Below, one piece after another: positions 1-8,530 of a DNA stretch of 64,000 nt. Within the stretch, counting starts at the first letter, position 1. Each line of letters starts with the position of its first letter. The notes under the pieces are model-generated. The model was not told where the DNA came from and ran no database searches. It saw nothing but the letters and a program-made list of their open reading frames with translations. This DNA comes from CAVTSA01 sp963790575 (GTDB taxonomy: Bacteria; Chloroflexota; Dormibacteria; Dormibacterales; Dormibacteraceae). The position numbers and the translations under genes were made by a program. Location: the NCBI GenBank assembly GCA_963790575.1, contig CAWBPD010000034.1:62001-126000 (forward strand), read 5' to 3'.

Positions 1-817
1 GGGCCTCGCCGGTCGTCGACCCCGGGCCCAACCGGGCCGCCAGCGCATAGACGAGCGCGGTTGCGACCACCACCAGAGCCACACCCCTCACCCCGACCGG
101 CCGGCCCAGGTGCAGGGGTCCCAGGGCCACGGCCGTGACCACGCCCGCCGCCGCGCCGACGATCAAGAAATCCACACCAAGACTGAGCAGCAGCGCGAGC
201 AGCCGTTCCGGCGCCGGCGGCGGGACCGGGCGGCGGCGCAGGGCGGGAAGATACCGCACCACCAGGTAACTCGCGAAGAGGGTCGCGAGCACGGCCAGCG
301 CATAGACGCTGAGAACCTCGAAGCGCGCCAAGTACGGCCGTACGCGGTTGCCAAGCAGGAACCCGAGGAGCGCGATCACGGAGACCCAGATCAAGGACGC
401 GGGAAGCATTCCGAGCAGAAACGTGCGCGGAGGCAGGTCGATGAGCCCGGCGGCGAGATTGGTATAGACGCGTGTTCCCGGCACCAGCCGGGTAAGAAAG
501 ACGCCCATCGCGCCCGCACTTTGAAGCCGCTCGGTAAGGATGCGCACCGCGGGATTGCGCTCCAGGCGGTCGGCGATGGGCCGCAGCGCACGCCGGCGCA
601 GGGTGCGCACCCAGAGATAACCCAGGGTGGCCCCCACCATGTCGGCCAGGACCAGAGCCGGGAGCAGGACCCAGAGCGGGACGGTGCCACCGGCGGCAAC
701 CACGCCGGCGGTGATCAAGAGGCCGTCGGCGGGGAAGGTGGGAAGCGGAACGCCCAGCTCCTCGACAAAGAGCAGCCCCACCAGTGGAACCGCGACCAGG
801 ACGCCGGACAGATGCAT
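1..817 (-). CDS. DedA-family membrane protein, C-terminus cut by window edge
   Basis: This is a multi-pass inner-membrane protein of the DedA (SNARE-associated/VTT) family, a group tied to lipid-carrier movement and envelope homeostasis; its substrate is unknown. ATG at 817 opens a frame that stays open for 272 codons to the left edge. The family signature FVEELGVPLPTFPADGLL lies at residues 17-34 and the second conserved stretch, LTRLVPGTRVYTNLAAGL, at 108-125. After the DedA core there is another hydrophobic segment with a buried acidic residue (GVDFLIVG), so it is longer than a minimal DedA. A paralogue with the same layout begins at 63238. The family call is secure; the role is not. Confidence 0.85.
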   Translation of the reverse strand, partial: MHLSGVLVAVPLVGLLFVEELGVPLPTFPADGLLITAGVVAAGGTVPLWVLLPALVLADMVGATLGYLWVRTLRRRALRPIADRLERNPAVRILTERLQSAGAMGVFLTRLVPGTRVYTNLAAGLIDLPPRTFLLGMLPASLIWVSVIALLGFLLGNRVRPYLARFEVLSVYALAVLATLFASYLVVRYLPALRRRPVPPPAPERLLALLLSLGVDFLIVGAAAGVVTAVALGPLHLGRPVGVRGVALVVVATALVYALAARLGPGSTTGEA

Positions 818-902
818 CGCCTCTGAGTAGAGCACCACAGCGGGTTGCGCGCTGACGGGACCCCGTTCGGCCGCAGCCCCGAGAACGTCAGCGGCGTGGG
901 CC

Positions 903-1055
903 GTTGGTGCACCTCCGGGCCTCTCGGGAGCCGGTTAACCCCCCGCTGGTGCACCTCCGCCTCTCGGCACCCGGTTAACCCCCGCTGGTGCACCTCCGGG
1001 CCTCTCGGGAGCCGGTTAACCCCCGCTGGTGCACCTCCGGGCCTCTCGGTACCGC
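903..1055. repeat. Intergenic tandem repeat, family A (GGTGCACC core), four copies
   Basis: The word GGTGCACCTCC starts at 906, 948, 987 and 1028, so the pitch is 42, 39 and 41 bp. Between copies the spacer keeps CTCTCGG and CCGGTTAACCCCC, and GGTTAACC is itself palindromic. The array fills the gap between the DedA start (817) and the glycosyltransferase stop (1063). Related arrays occur at 13000-13094 and 38275-38345. There is no coding signal; a 3'-end or terminator-like role is a guess. Confidence 0.85.
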
Positions 1056-1062
1056 ACCTCAG

Positions 1063-1830
1063 CTAGGCGCCGGGGCGCGGGCGGTCGCGGCCGAGCAGGA
1101 CGAGCAGCGCGAAGCGTGGGAGCACCGCCATGCGACGGGCACGCCACGGCTCGTGCAGCAGCCGCCAGGCCCACTCCGCGTGCAGGCGCCGCCACACCGC
1201 AGGCGCCCGGCGCGCCCGCCCGGCAAGGTAGTCGAAGGTCCCCCCCACGCCGATCGCCACGCCGGCGCCCAACCGTTCGGCGTTGCGGGCGATCCAGAGC
1301 TCCTGCCGGGGAGCTCCGTATGCGACCAGCACCAGGTCGGCGGCCGCGGCCCGGACCCGGTCCGCCTGGGCCTGGTCGTCCTCGGGGCGGGGAGAGCCGG
1401 GGTCCGCGCCCACCACGCGCAGCTCCGGGTGGTCGGCCTGCAGCCGTGCCGCCGCCGCCGCCGCGACACCCGGGCGGGCGCCCAGCAGGTAGAGGCGGTA
1501 TCCGCGCTCGGCGACGGCGGCGGCCAGGCGCGGCACCAGATCGGCACCCGCCACCTGGGTCGCCGGCCGTCCGCGCCGCCGCAGCGCCCAGACCACTCCC
1601 CACCCGTCGGCCAGCCGGAGCGCGGCCGAACCCAGCACCCGCCGGAACTCGAGGTCCCGCCGGGCCAGCATCAGGAACTCCGGGTTGACGGTCGCCACCA
1701 GTGCCGTGGCCCGCTCCGGTTCGGCGCGATGTGCGTCGAGGAGCGCCATCACCGCCGCCACCGCACCCTCCATGTCCAGCCCGTCGAGGGGGATCCCGAG
1801 CACCTCCTGCGCCGTCACGGACCTCATCAT
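1063..1830 (-). CDS. WecG/TagA/CpsF-family glycosyltransferase (GT26)
   Basis: This 255-residue enzyme likely transfers a sugar (N-acetylmannosamine type) onto a lipid-linked acceptor during surface glycopolymer synthesis, acting peripherally at the cytoplasmic membrane. Family landmarks are NPEFLMLARRD near residue 48, ADGWGVVWA, the motif GAPRQELWIARN, and GVGGTFDYLAGRARRAP. The length is typical. ATG codons at 1830 and 1827 are both possible starts. The gene diverges from the next glycosyltransferase with only 21 bp between starts, so the two probably share a promoter region. The WecA-like transferase at 20595-21743 could supply the lipid-linked primer (inference). Confidence 0.88.
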   Translation of the reverse strand: MMRSVTAQEVLGIPLDGLDMEGAVAAVMALLDAHRAEPERATALVATVNPEFLMLARRDLEFRRVLGSAALRLADGWGVVWALRRRGRPATQVAGADLVPRLAAAVAERGYRLYLLGARPGVAAAAAARLQADHPELRVVGADPGSPRPEDDQAQADRVRAAAADLVLVAYGAPRQELWIARNAERLGAGVAIGVGGTFDYLAGRARRAPAVWRRLHAEWAWRLLHEPWRARRMAVLPRFALLVLLGRDRPRPGA

Positions 1831-1851
1831 GCGGCACGGCAGAATAGCGCC

Positions 1852-2874
1852 ATGACGAGCGCAAGGCTCCGGGTGGCGTGCTTCGAGCCCGGAGTCACCG
1901 AGGCGCGGCCGACGGGAAGTGTCGTCTACAGCCGCCAGATCAAGGAGCGACTGCTGGACACCGGGGCCGTGGAGTTGGTCGGCGGCCGGGCACCAAACGA
2001 CGCCATCCTGTCCCTCGACGGGCGGTTCCGGGCCGGCCGGGGCCAGCCGACGGTGACGGCGATCACGCACGCCGGGCACCTGCTCACGCGTGCGGCCTAC
2101 ACGCCGCCCGAGTGGCTGGCCCAGAACTGGCGTGTGGCCTCCGCCGCGCGGCGCTCGACGTCGGTGCTGGTCCCCTCCACCGCGGTGCGATGGGCGCTGG
2201 CGAACCGCCTTCGCCTTCCCGAGCGGCGGGTGGTGGTCGTGGAGCCGCTGCCCGGGCCCGTCTTTCGCCGCTCCAGCCGCACCGACCTGGAGGCCTTGCG
2301 CCGCCAGTGCCGCCTCCCCGATCGGTACTTCGTCTACGTGGGATCCCGAGCTCGGCGCAAAAACCTGCGCTTCCTGGCCCGGGTCTGGTCTGTGGTGTCG
2401 GCCCAGCTTGAGCCCGAGATAGAGTTGGTGCTGGCCGGCCCCCAGCACGGCGGCCTGCCCGGCCTCCCGCGCGTCCGGGACCTCGGCTGGGTGGCGGAAG
2501 AGCAGCTGCCAGCCCTGCTCTCGGGCGCGATCGCCTACCTCAACCCGAGCCTCTACGAGGGCCACGCCTTGGGCGCGATGCAGGCGATGGCATGCGGAAC
2601 ACCGGCCCTGGTGGCGGCGACCGGCGCCCTGCCGCGCACGGTGGACCAGGGCGGCCTCGTCCTCGACGCGCACGAGCCATCGCAGTGGCAGGACGCGATG
2701 CTGACGTTGGCGCGGCGTCAGGACGTCCGGCGAGAACTGTCGGCCAACGCGCTGAAGCTGACGGCGGAGCGGCGTGCTCACCCGCCCGATGTGGGGCCGC
2801 TGCTGCGCGCGCTGGGCGTGCCTGTCCCGCGGAGCTCCGAACGCTTCGTGCCGCCGGGGCCTCGCCCGCGGTGA
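1852..2874 (+). CDS. GT4-type glycosyltransferase
   Basis: A 340-residue GT-B fold glycosyltransferase, probably building an envelope polysaccharide in the cytosol. The C-terminal nucleotide-sugar domain shows YVGSRARRKNLRFLARVW and YEGHALGAMQAMACGTP. In the usual EX7E signature the second Glu (LEAMA) is Gln here (MQAMA), which hints at altered catalysis or donor use. ATG at 1852 is chosen because homology to GT4 N-termini begins right after it. Its TGA overlaps the GTG of the next gene (GTGA), so the two are translationally coupled. Confidence 0.85.
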   Translation: MTSARLRVACFEPGVTEARPTGSVVYSRQIKERLLDTGAVELVGGRAPNDAILSLDGRFRAGRGQPTVTAITHAGHLLTRAAYTPPEWLAQNWRVASAARRSTSVLVPSTAVRWALANRLRLPERRVVVVEPLPGPVFRRSSRTDLEALRRQCRLPDRYFVYVGSRARRKNLRFLARVWSVVSAQLEPEIELVLAGPQHGGLPGLPRVRDLGWVAEEQLPALLSGAIAYLNPSLYEGHALGAMQAMACGTPALVAATGALPRTVDQGGLVLDAHEPSQWQDAMLTLARRQDVRRELSANALKLTAERRAHPPDVGPLLRALGVPVPRSSERFVPPGPRPR

Positions 2875-3929
2875 CCCGTCCGGTGGTGGCCGTCGACGCC
2901 GCCCCCGCCCTGCGGGCGCAGCGCACCGGCACCGAGCTGGTGGCCTGGGAGCTTTGCCGGCGGCTGCCCGCGGCGGCACCGGACCTGGAGTTCCGGTTCT
3001 TCGCCCCCGTAGCGGGCAGCGCACAAGTACCGGTGGTGCGACTGCCCGCACGGCGCCTGTTCAGCCAGCTTCGCCTCCCCCGCGAACTGTGGCGGCACCG
3101 GCCGGACCTCATGTTCGCTCCCGCCCACGTGGTTCCTTTTCTGTCCCCAGGGCGGACGGTGACGATCGTCCATGACCTGGCCTTCGAACGCCATCCGGAG
3201 GCGTACTCGGCGCCGGACCTGGCCTACCTCCGCCTCACCACAAGGTGGGCGGAGCGGCGCTGCCGGTTCCTCGTCACTCCTTCCGAGGCGACGCGGCAGG
3301 ACCTCCTGCAGCTGCACCGCGTCGACCCGGACCGCGTGGTGACGGTCCACCCCGGTGGGGGCGAGCGTGTCCCGGAGATCGGGACGGAGGAAATCGACCG
3401 GCGCCTCGAGGCGCTCGGTGTCGCGCGCCCGTACGTGCTGCAGGTGGGCCGCGTGGAGCGAAGGAAGCGGCCGCAACTAGCACTGCGCGCGGTGGAGCAC
3501 CTGGGTGATCTCCGCCTCGTGCTGGCCGGCGCCACGCCGGATCCAGAGCTGGCCGGGCAGCTGGGGTCGAGCCCGGCCTGCATCCCGCTGGGAAGGGTCG
3601 GGGACGCCGATCGGGAGGCCCTCTACCAGGCCGCCGCGGCGGTCGTGGTGCCGAGCGTTTACGAGGGGTTTGGCTTTCCGGTGCTGGAGGCGATGCGGCG
3701 CGGGGCGCCGGTGGTGGCGACCGCCGTCTCGTCGCTCCCCGAGATCGGAGGCGATGCTGCGTACTACGTGGAGGACCCCGCCGACGCCGCCTCCTTCGCG
3801 GCCACTCTGGCGCGCGCGATCGAGGATCGCCCCCAGCGCGCCATCCGGGGACGGGCCCGAGCCTCCCGCTTCACCTGGGAGCGCTGTGCCGGCGGCGTGG
3901 CGGAGGTGCTGCGGGCGGCCCTGGCGTAG
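2871..3929 (+). CDS. GT4-type glycosyltransferase
   Basis: A 352-residue glycosyltransferase coupled to the gene before it through a GTGA overlap at 2871-2874. The N-terminal domain has TVTIVHDLAFERHPEAY. The C-terminal donor domain has VLQVGRVERRKRPQLALRA and an intact EX7E signature, YEGFGFPVLEAMRRGAPVV. It very likely adds a sugar to the same envelope glycan as its neighbours; neither donor nor linkage can be read from sequence. It converges on the next minus-strand gene with a 36-bp gap. Confidence 0.88.
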   Translation: MTRPVVAVDAAPALRAQRTGTELVAWELCRRLPAAAPDLEFRFFAPVAGSAQVPVVRLPARRLFSQLRLPRELWRHRPDLMFAPAHVVPFLSPGRTVTIVHDLAFERHPEAYSAPDLAYLRLTTRWAERRCRFLVTPSEATRQDLLQLHRVDPDRVVTVHPGGGERVPEIGTEEIDRRLEALGVARPYVLQVGRVERRKRPQLALRAVEHLGDLRLVLAGATPDPELAGQLGSSPACIPLGRVGDADREALYQAAAAVVVPSVYEGFGFPVLEAMRRGAPVVATAVSSLPEIGGDAAYYVEDPADAASFAATLARAIEDRPQRAIRGRARASRFTWERCAGGVAEVLRAALA

Positions 3930-3965
3930 CCGACCTACCGGACGCCGGGAAGGCCGGGCCGCCCC

Positions 3966-5081
3966 TCACCCACCCGCCACCACCTCCTGCAGAGCAGCCC
4001 ATGTCTTCTCCGCGGCGCGCTGCCAGGTGAACGAGGCGGCCCGCGCCCGGCCACGCGTGCCCAGTTCGCGGCGGAGCTCGTCGTCGCCAAGCACCCGAGC
4101 CATCGCTTCGGTCCAGGCGTCGGGGTCGGCCGGATCGACCAGCAGGCCGGCATCGCCCACCACCTCAGGGAGCGAGGAGCGGCTGGAGACAACCACGGGC
4201 GTACCGCACGCCATCGCTTCCAGCGGCGTCAAGCCGAACCCCTCGTACCAGGCCGGGTGGCAGAGGCAGAGAGCGGCCGAGTAGAGGGCAGGCAGGTCCT
4301 GGCGCTCGATCCGCCCCAGCCGCCGAACCCCGGCGCCCGCGCTCTCCAGCTTGACTTCGATTTCCCGCGCCCGCCAACCGGTCGAGCCCGCCACCACCAG
4401 CGAGGGGGGGTGATCGAGGTGCGACCAGGCGTCTAGCAGGACGGGCAGGTTCTTGCGCGGCTCGATCGCGCTCACGAAGAGGCAGAACCGCTCCGGCAGC
4501 TCGAGCCGGCGGCGGAGATCCGCGATCGCCTCCTCGGACTGCGGACTGAATGCTGGATCCACGCCCAGCGGCACCACGCGAAGGCGATCGTGCGGGACGC
4601 CGAGGAGCGTCTCCACGTCGCGGGCGGTGGAGTGGGAGACGCAGATCACGCGGTCGGCCCGGCGGAGCGAGCGCGGTACCACGTGCTGCACGGAGAGCCA
4701 CTGCCCGTCGGGAAACCACTCCGGGTTCCGGTAGATGGCAAGGTCGTGGGCCGTGACCACGGATGGCATCCCGACTCCACGCAGGGGGAGCTGGCCGATG
4801 CAGCCGAAGAACACCTCGGCGCCGTTCCGCCGCAGTTGGCGTGACCACAGGAGGTGCCGCCCGGCGAAGGGGACGGTTGAGCGCGATGCCCGCTGGACTC
4901 CCGCCGGCAGCTCGACCCCGGCGGGGCCGTAGACGGTGAGATCTACCGGCGCCGTCGCCGCCAGCGCACGGAGGATCTCGCTGGTGTAAACGCCCACACC
5001 AGCTTCGGGACGGCTGAGACCGTCCCCATCCACGGCGACCCGCAGCCGCCGGCCGGCAAAGGGAGAGCTGTTACCTCCCAT
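3966..5081 (-). CDS. GT4-type glycosyltransferase
   Basis: A 371-residue glycosyltransferase. Its N-terminus (RLRVAVDGDGLSRPEAGVGVYT) contains the glycine-rich loop of GT4 enzymes. SVVTAHDLAIYRNPEWF follows, then LFVSAIEPRKNLPVLLDAW and a complete EX7E motif, YEGFGLTPLEAMACGTPVV. It lies tail to tail with the two plus-strand glycosyltransferases, completing a four-gene sugar-transfer cluster. No strong ribosome site is seen before the ATG at 5081. In the 183 bp upstream are two short hairpins (GGGTGCC...GGCACCC at 5196-5216; GGGACA...TGTCC at 5229-5246) and no gene. Confidence 0.88.
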   Translation of the reverse strand: MGGNSSPFAGRRLRVAVDGDGLSRPEAGVGVYTSEILRALAATAPVDLTVYGPAGVELPAGVQRASRSTVPFAGRHLLWSRQLRRNGAEVFFGCIGQLPLRGVGMPSVVTAHDLAIYRNPEWFPDGQWLSVQHVVPRSLRRADRVICVSHSTARDVETLLGVPHDRLRVVPLGVDPAFSPQSEEAIADLRRRLELPERFCLFVSAIEPRKNLPVLLDAWSHLDHPPSLVVAGSTGWRAREIEVKLESAGAGVRRLGRIERQDLPALYSAALCLCHPAWYEGFGLTPLEAMACGTPVVVSSRSSLPEVVGDAGLLVDPADPDAWTEAMARVLGDDELRRELGTRGRARAASFTWQRAAEKTWAALQEVVAGG

Positions 5082-5264
5082 CCGACGCGGTGGTCGTCAT
5101 GTGCACCCCACGCGGCTCAAAGACGGTGCGCGCCTAGCCGCCCGCGTATCCCCGAGGTTGATCAGGGCTCACCGCTCGAGGGTATCCGGGATGTGGGTGC
5201 CGCTGGCGGGCACCCGAGTGAATTCGGGACAGTTGACTCATTGTCCAGGGACAGAGCCCTCCTT

Positions 5265-6272
5265 CTAGCGCAGGTACAGCTGCCGCTCGCGGAAGACCCG
5301 CATCGTCTCCAGAGCCGCCACCGCGCCCCGCGCGACGCACGTCTGCGGATCGGCCGCGACGCGGACGCGCAGCTCCAGGCGCTCGGCCAGGAGGCGGTCC
5401 AGGCCACGCAGCTGGGCGCCGCCCCCGACCAACGTCAGTCCCCGCTCGCCGATCCTTCCCCGCAGCCCTGCCGGGATCTGGTCGAGAGCGCCTCGGACCG
5501 CGGCGACGAACGTGTCGAGGGGCTGCCTGAGGGCCTCGGTCACGTCGCCTGAGGTGACGCGCCGCCAGGTCTGACGCCGGCCCTCCAGCTCACTCACCAA
5601 GAGGTCGGTGCTGAGCGGCACCTGGAGCGGGAGCGCGGACCCGACCGCGCGCTTCGCCTGCTCTGCCACGCGGGGCTCTACGCGCAGCGAGAGCCGGTCC
5701 TGAAAGTGGGTGATGATCGCACGATCCAGCGCCTCGCCGGCGCCGGCCAGCGCCATCTGGACCACGGTCCCGGACGCGTCCTGGACCGTGAACTGAGCGG
5801 CACCCGCGCCGACGTCGAGCACAGCGCACACCTGACGTGAGGGGTCGAGACCGGCGCCCAGTGTGGCCGCGGTCCCCGCGTCCACCAGCCAGCTGCGCCG
5901 GGCCCCGGCTGCGATGGCGGCGCCGAGCAGCGCCCGCCGCTCCTGCGTCGAGGCCGCCGGGGGCACCGCCAGGATCGCCTCCGGGCGAAACAGCGAGCGG
6001 CCGATGCGCGCGGTGTCGACCAGGTTCGCGACCAGCGCCACCGCCGCGGGCAGATCCACGATCACGGGGGAGACGACGGGTCTCGTGACCTCGGCGCCCG
6101 CAGGCAGCCCGGCCGCGGCCTCGAGCGCTCGATGACCGATCGCGAGGACGCGCCCACCTTGGCCCGGAACCCAAGCGATGGCCGTGGGTTCGTCGACGAG
6201 CAGGCCCTGCCGGCGTGTGTAGAGGCGGACCCAGGCGGTCCCGAGGTCGATACCGAGCCGCCGGGTGGGCAC
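5265..6272 (-). CDS. mreB: MreB/Mbl-type actin-like rod-shape protein
   Basis: A 335-residue bacterial actin that would form membrane-bound filaments and guide peptidoglycan synthesis. Actin-fold signatures are the phosphate-1 loop GIDLGTAWVRLYTRR near the N-terminus, phosphate-2 LDVGAGAAQFTV near residue 170, and the adenosine motif LTLVGGGAQLRGLDRLL near 290. It starts 5 bp after the murA stop, so the two are an operon; murA next to mbl/mreB is a known arrangement in Gram-positives. The sequence is divergent (AWVRLY where typical MreB has ANTLVY). No mreC or mreD is nearby. Confidence 0.85.
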   Translation of the reverse strand: MPTRRLGIDLGTAWVRLYTRRQGLLVDEPTAIAWVPGQGGRVLAIGHRALEAAAGLPAGAEVTRPVVSPVIVDLPAAVALVANLVDTARIGRSLFRPEAILAVPPAASTQERRALLGAAIAAGARRSWLVDAGTAATLGAGLDPSRQVCAVLDVGAGAAQFTVQDASGTVVQMALAGAGEALDRAIITHFQDRLSLRVEPRVAEQAKRAVGSALPLQVPLSTDLLVSELEGRRQTWRRVTSGDVTEALRQPLDTFVAAVRGALDQIPAGLRGRIGERGLTLVGGGAQLRGLDRLLAERLELRVRVAADPQTCVARGAVAALETMRVFRERQLYLR

Positions 6273-6277
6273 GGCGA

Positions 6278-7562
6278 TCAGGGCGCGGATACCGCCCGTT
6301 CGACCGCGGCGCCGAGCGAGCGCAGCTTGCCCACCATGTCCTCGTAACCGCGATCGAGGTGCCAGGCGCGCTCGATCTCGGTCGTGCCCTCCGCCGCCAG
6401 GGCTGCCACCACGAGCGCGGCGCCGGCCCGGATGTCGGGCGACCGCACAGTGGTCCCGCGCAGCCGGGCCGGGCCCCGCAGCACCGCGTCGCGGCCCGAG
6501 ACCCTGATGTCCGCACCCATCCGGACCAGGTCCGGAACCTGCTGGAACCGGTTGTCGTAGAGGTACTCAGTGATCAAGGTCGTGCCGCCTGCCTGTGTCA
6601 TCAACGATAAGTACTGTGGCTGGAGATCGGTCGGGAACCCGGGATGCACCCAGGTGTTGAGATCGACCCCTCGCAGCGGCCGATTGAGGGTCGCGGCGGA
6701 TCCGGACCAGGTCCCTACCCGTCTCGACCTCGACGCCGGCCTGCTCCAGCTTGAGGAGCACCTGCACCAGGTCCTGCGGACGGCTCCGCTCCAGTGTCAC
6801 GTCGCCGCCCGCGCTGGCCGCGGCGATGGCGTACGTCCCGGCTTCGAGATAGTCGGAGATCACCTCGTGGTCGCAGCCGTCGAGCTCCGACACGCCGTCG
6901 ATCACGATCTCGTCGCTGCCGGCGCCGGTGATGCGTGCGCCCATCTGGTTGAGGCAGAGTGCGAGGTCCTGGACGTGCGGCTCCCGAGCGGCGTTGATGA
7001 TCTCGGTCCGGCCCATCGCGGTCGCGCTCGCCAGCATCAGGTTCTCGGTGCCGGTGACGGTGGGCAGGTCGAGGAGCACGCGCGTGCCCCGCAATCCATG
7101 AGGCGCGTAAGCGTGAAACGCGTCCTCGGTCTCCTCCACTTCGGCTCCCAGCGCGCGCAGTCCCCGAATGTGCTGCTCGACCCGGCGGGACCCGATCTCG
7201 TCGCCCCCGGGGCGGGGCAGATGGGCCTCCCCCGCCCGCGCCAGCAGCGCGCCCAGCAGAACGATGGAGGCGCGCATGCGGCGCGCGAGCCGGTCAGGGA
7301 CATGGCCGGAGACCTCGGTCGCCGTGATCTCCCACACCCCCTCCCCGCCCCGGGCTGCTCCTCCCAGGGCGCGGATGATGTCGGCCATCACGACGGTGTC
7401 CGAGATCTCGGGCACGTTGGTGAGCCGCATCGGGCAGGTCGTCAGCAGGGTTGCCGCGAGCACGGGCAGGGAGGCGTTCTTGGATCCGCTCATGGCCACT
7501 CGGCCGTGCAGCGTGCGACCGCCGGTGATACGGATCCGGAGGTCAGGGGCCGGGGCTGACAC
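6278..7562 (-). CDS. murA: UDP-N-acetylglucosamine 1-carboxyvinyltransferase MurA, with a frameshift
   Basis: MurA catalyses the first committed step of peptidoglycan synthesis: enolpyruvyl transfer from PEP to UDP-GlcNAc in the cytosol. From the GTG at 7562, the frame shows SGSKNASLPVLAATLL (Lys28) and the substrate loop PRPGGDEIGSRRVEQHI, with Asp121 at the position of the usual catalytic Cys. The frame breaks near 6693-6700: upstream coding ends in VRIRRD, while NRPLRGVDLNTWVHPGFP and the C-terminus continue in another frame to the stop at 6278. Deleting one base in the CGCCGCG run would restore the protein. It is either a sequencing or assembly error or a real lesion. mreB follows by 5 bp. 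Confidence 0.88.
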
Positions 7563-7611
7563 TGGGCAGCATCGTATCGGACCCACCGCCTGCCGTTGGA
7601 CGAGGCGGTAC

Positions 7612-8034
7612 TCAGCGGGCCGGGCGACCGTCCAGGTCGAGCTGCGCCTGCAGATCCCGATCTGACGTGAGACCGCGGTTGATGCCGAGGAGGCGGCCGT
7701 CGCCGGCGAGCACGACGGTGCTGGGCGCGCTGAAGACGCCGAAGGCACGCGCGACCCCGAGCTGAGCCGTCGCGTCCACCTCCAGCACCCGGATGCCCCG
7801 CGCGGTCAGGACTTTCAGCTGCTGCGCCTGGACCTTGCAGTCACCACAGGCCGGGGTGGAGAAATCCACGATGGTCGCGCGCCCGTCTGGCCTCGTTCCC
7901 AGCGCGCCCCAGAGCTGGTCGTGCGGGAGCGCCTGGGCCTGGAGACGACAGTGGCGTCCGTAGAGCCGGGTCACGACCAGAGCAAGGGCCACCGTCACGC
8001 AGACGGCGATCAAGGTCAGGACACGCAGGGCCAT
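7612..8034 (-). CDS. Membrane-anchored thioredoxin-like protein
   Basis: A 140-residue protein with an N-terminal membrane anchor (ALRVLTLIAVCVTVALALVV) and a thioredoxin fold facing outside. The active site is STPACGDCKVQ, a CGDC version of the CxxC redox pair. APSTVVLAGDG carries the cis-proline expected of the fold. It probably performs thiol-disulfide exchange at the outer face of the membrane. It starts 14 bp after the DUF4395 stop, and thioredoxin-DUF4395 pairing is common in actinobacteria and relatives, suggesting a shared redox task (inference). Confidence 0.82.
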   Translation of the reverse strand: MALRVLTLIAVCVTVALALVVTRLYGRHCRLQAQALPHDQLWGALGTRPDGRATIVDFSTPACGDCKVQAQQLKVLTARGIRVLEVDATAQLGVARAFGVFSAPSTVVLAGDGRLLGINRGLTSDRDLQAQLDLDGRPAR

Positions 8035-8048
8035 CGCGGTCAAGTCCT

Positions 8049-8498
8049 CTAGGAGTGCCTGAGCGAGGCCGGCAGCAGGCCCGCCCGGTCCAGGTGCAGG
8101 AACGCGAAGCACAGCACGCAGAAGTCGAGGGCGGCGTCGAGGACGACCATCACCGCGATCAACAAGGTCAGGGGCCAACCCACCAGGGGGAGCCCGGCCC
8201 AGACCAGCGCGGCGGCCAGGATCCAGATGGCGCCGCCCACCGTCCGCGCCAGGCGGCGTGTGGTGTGGTCCTCCGCGCGCTCTCTCCGGCGCACGATGTG
8301 GCGCGGCTCCAGGACCCGCCACGTGAGCTGCCGGGCCACGTCCGCCGGCCGCCAGAAGCGACCGGCGAGCATGACCACACCCGCCACCAGCACCAGTGCG
8401 GGTCCGAAGCGGTCGCCGAGCAAGAAGCCGGCGACAACCAGCGCCACCATCGTCCACTGATGGACCTTGCGCGCGGTGACGTCGAACAGTTCATTCAT
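8049..8498 (-). CDS. DUF4395 family membrane protein
   Basis: A 149-residue integral membrane protein with about four hydrophobic segments and the family's C-terminal CxxC in DFCVLCFAFL. The start at 8498 (MNELFDVTARKVHQW) is preferred because the family conservation begins there; the frame is open further upstream without support. The function of DUF4395 is unknown. The CxxC inside a membrane helix and the thioredoxin-like gene 14 bp downstream suggest electron or disulfide transfer across the membrane, which is inference. Confidence 0.8.
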   Translation of the reverse strand: MNELFDVTARKVHQWTMVALVVAGFLLGDRFGPALVLVAGVVMLAGRFWRPADVARQLTWRVLEPRHIVRRRERAEDHTTRRLARTVGGAIWILAAALVWAGLPLVGWPLTLLIAVMVVLDAALDFCVLCFAFLHLDRAGLLPASLRHS

Positions 8499-8530
8499 CT
8501 CCGGCACGTAATACAGGTGGATCAGAAATC

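Noticed and set aside
903..1055. Possible CRISPR array
   Set aside because: The pitch (39-42 bp) is too short, the so-called spacers are similar to each other, and no cas genes are in the window.
1063..3051. Long minus-strand reading frame of 662 codons crossing three genes
   Set aside because: Only the part from 1830 down matches a family (CpsF). The rest is the complement of the plus-strand glycosyltransferases in GC-rich DNA.
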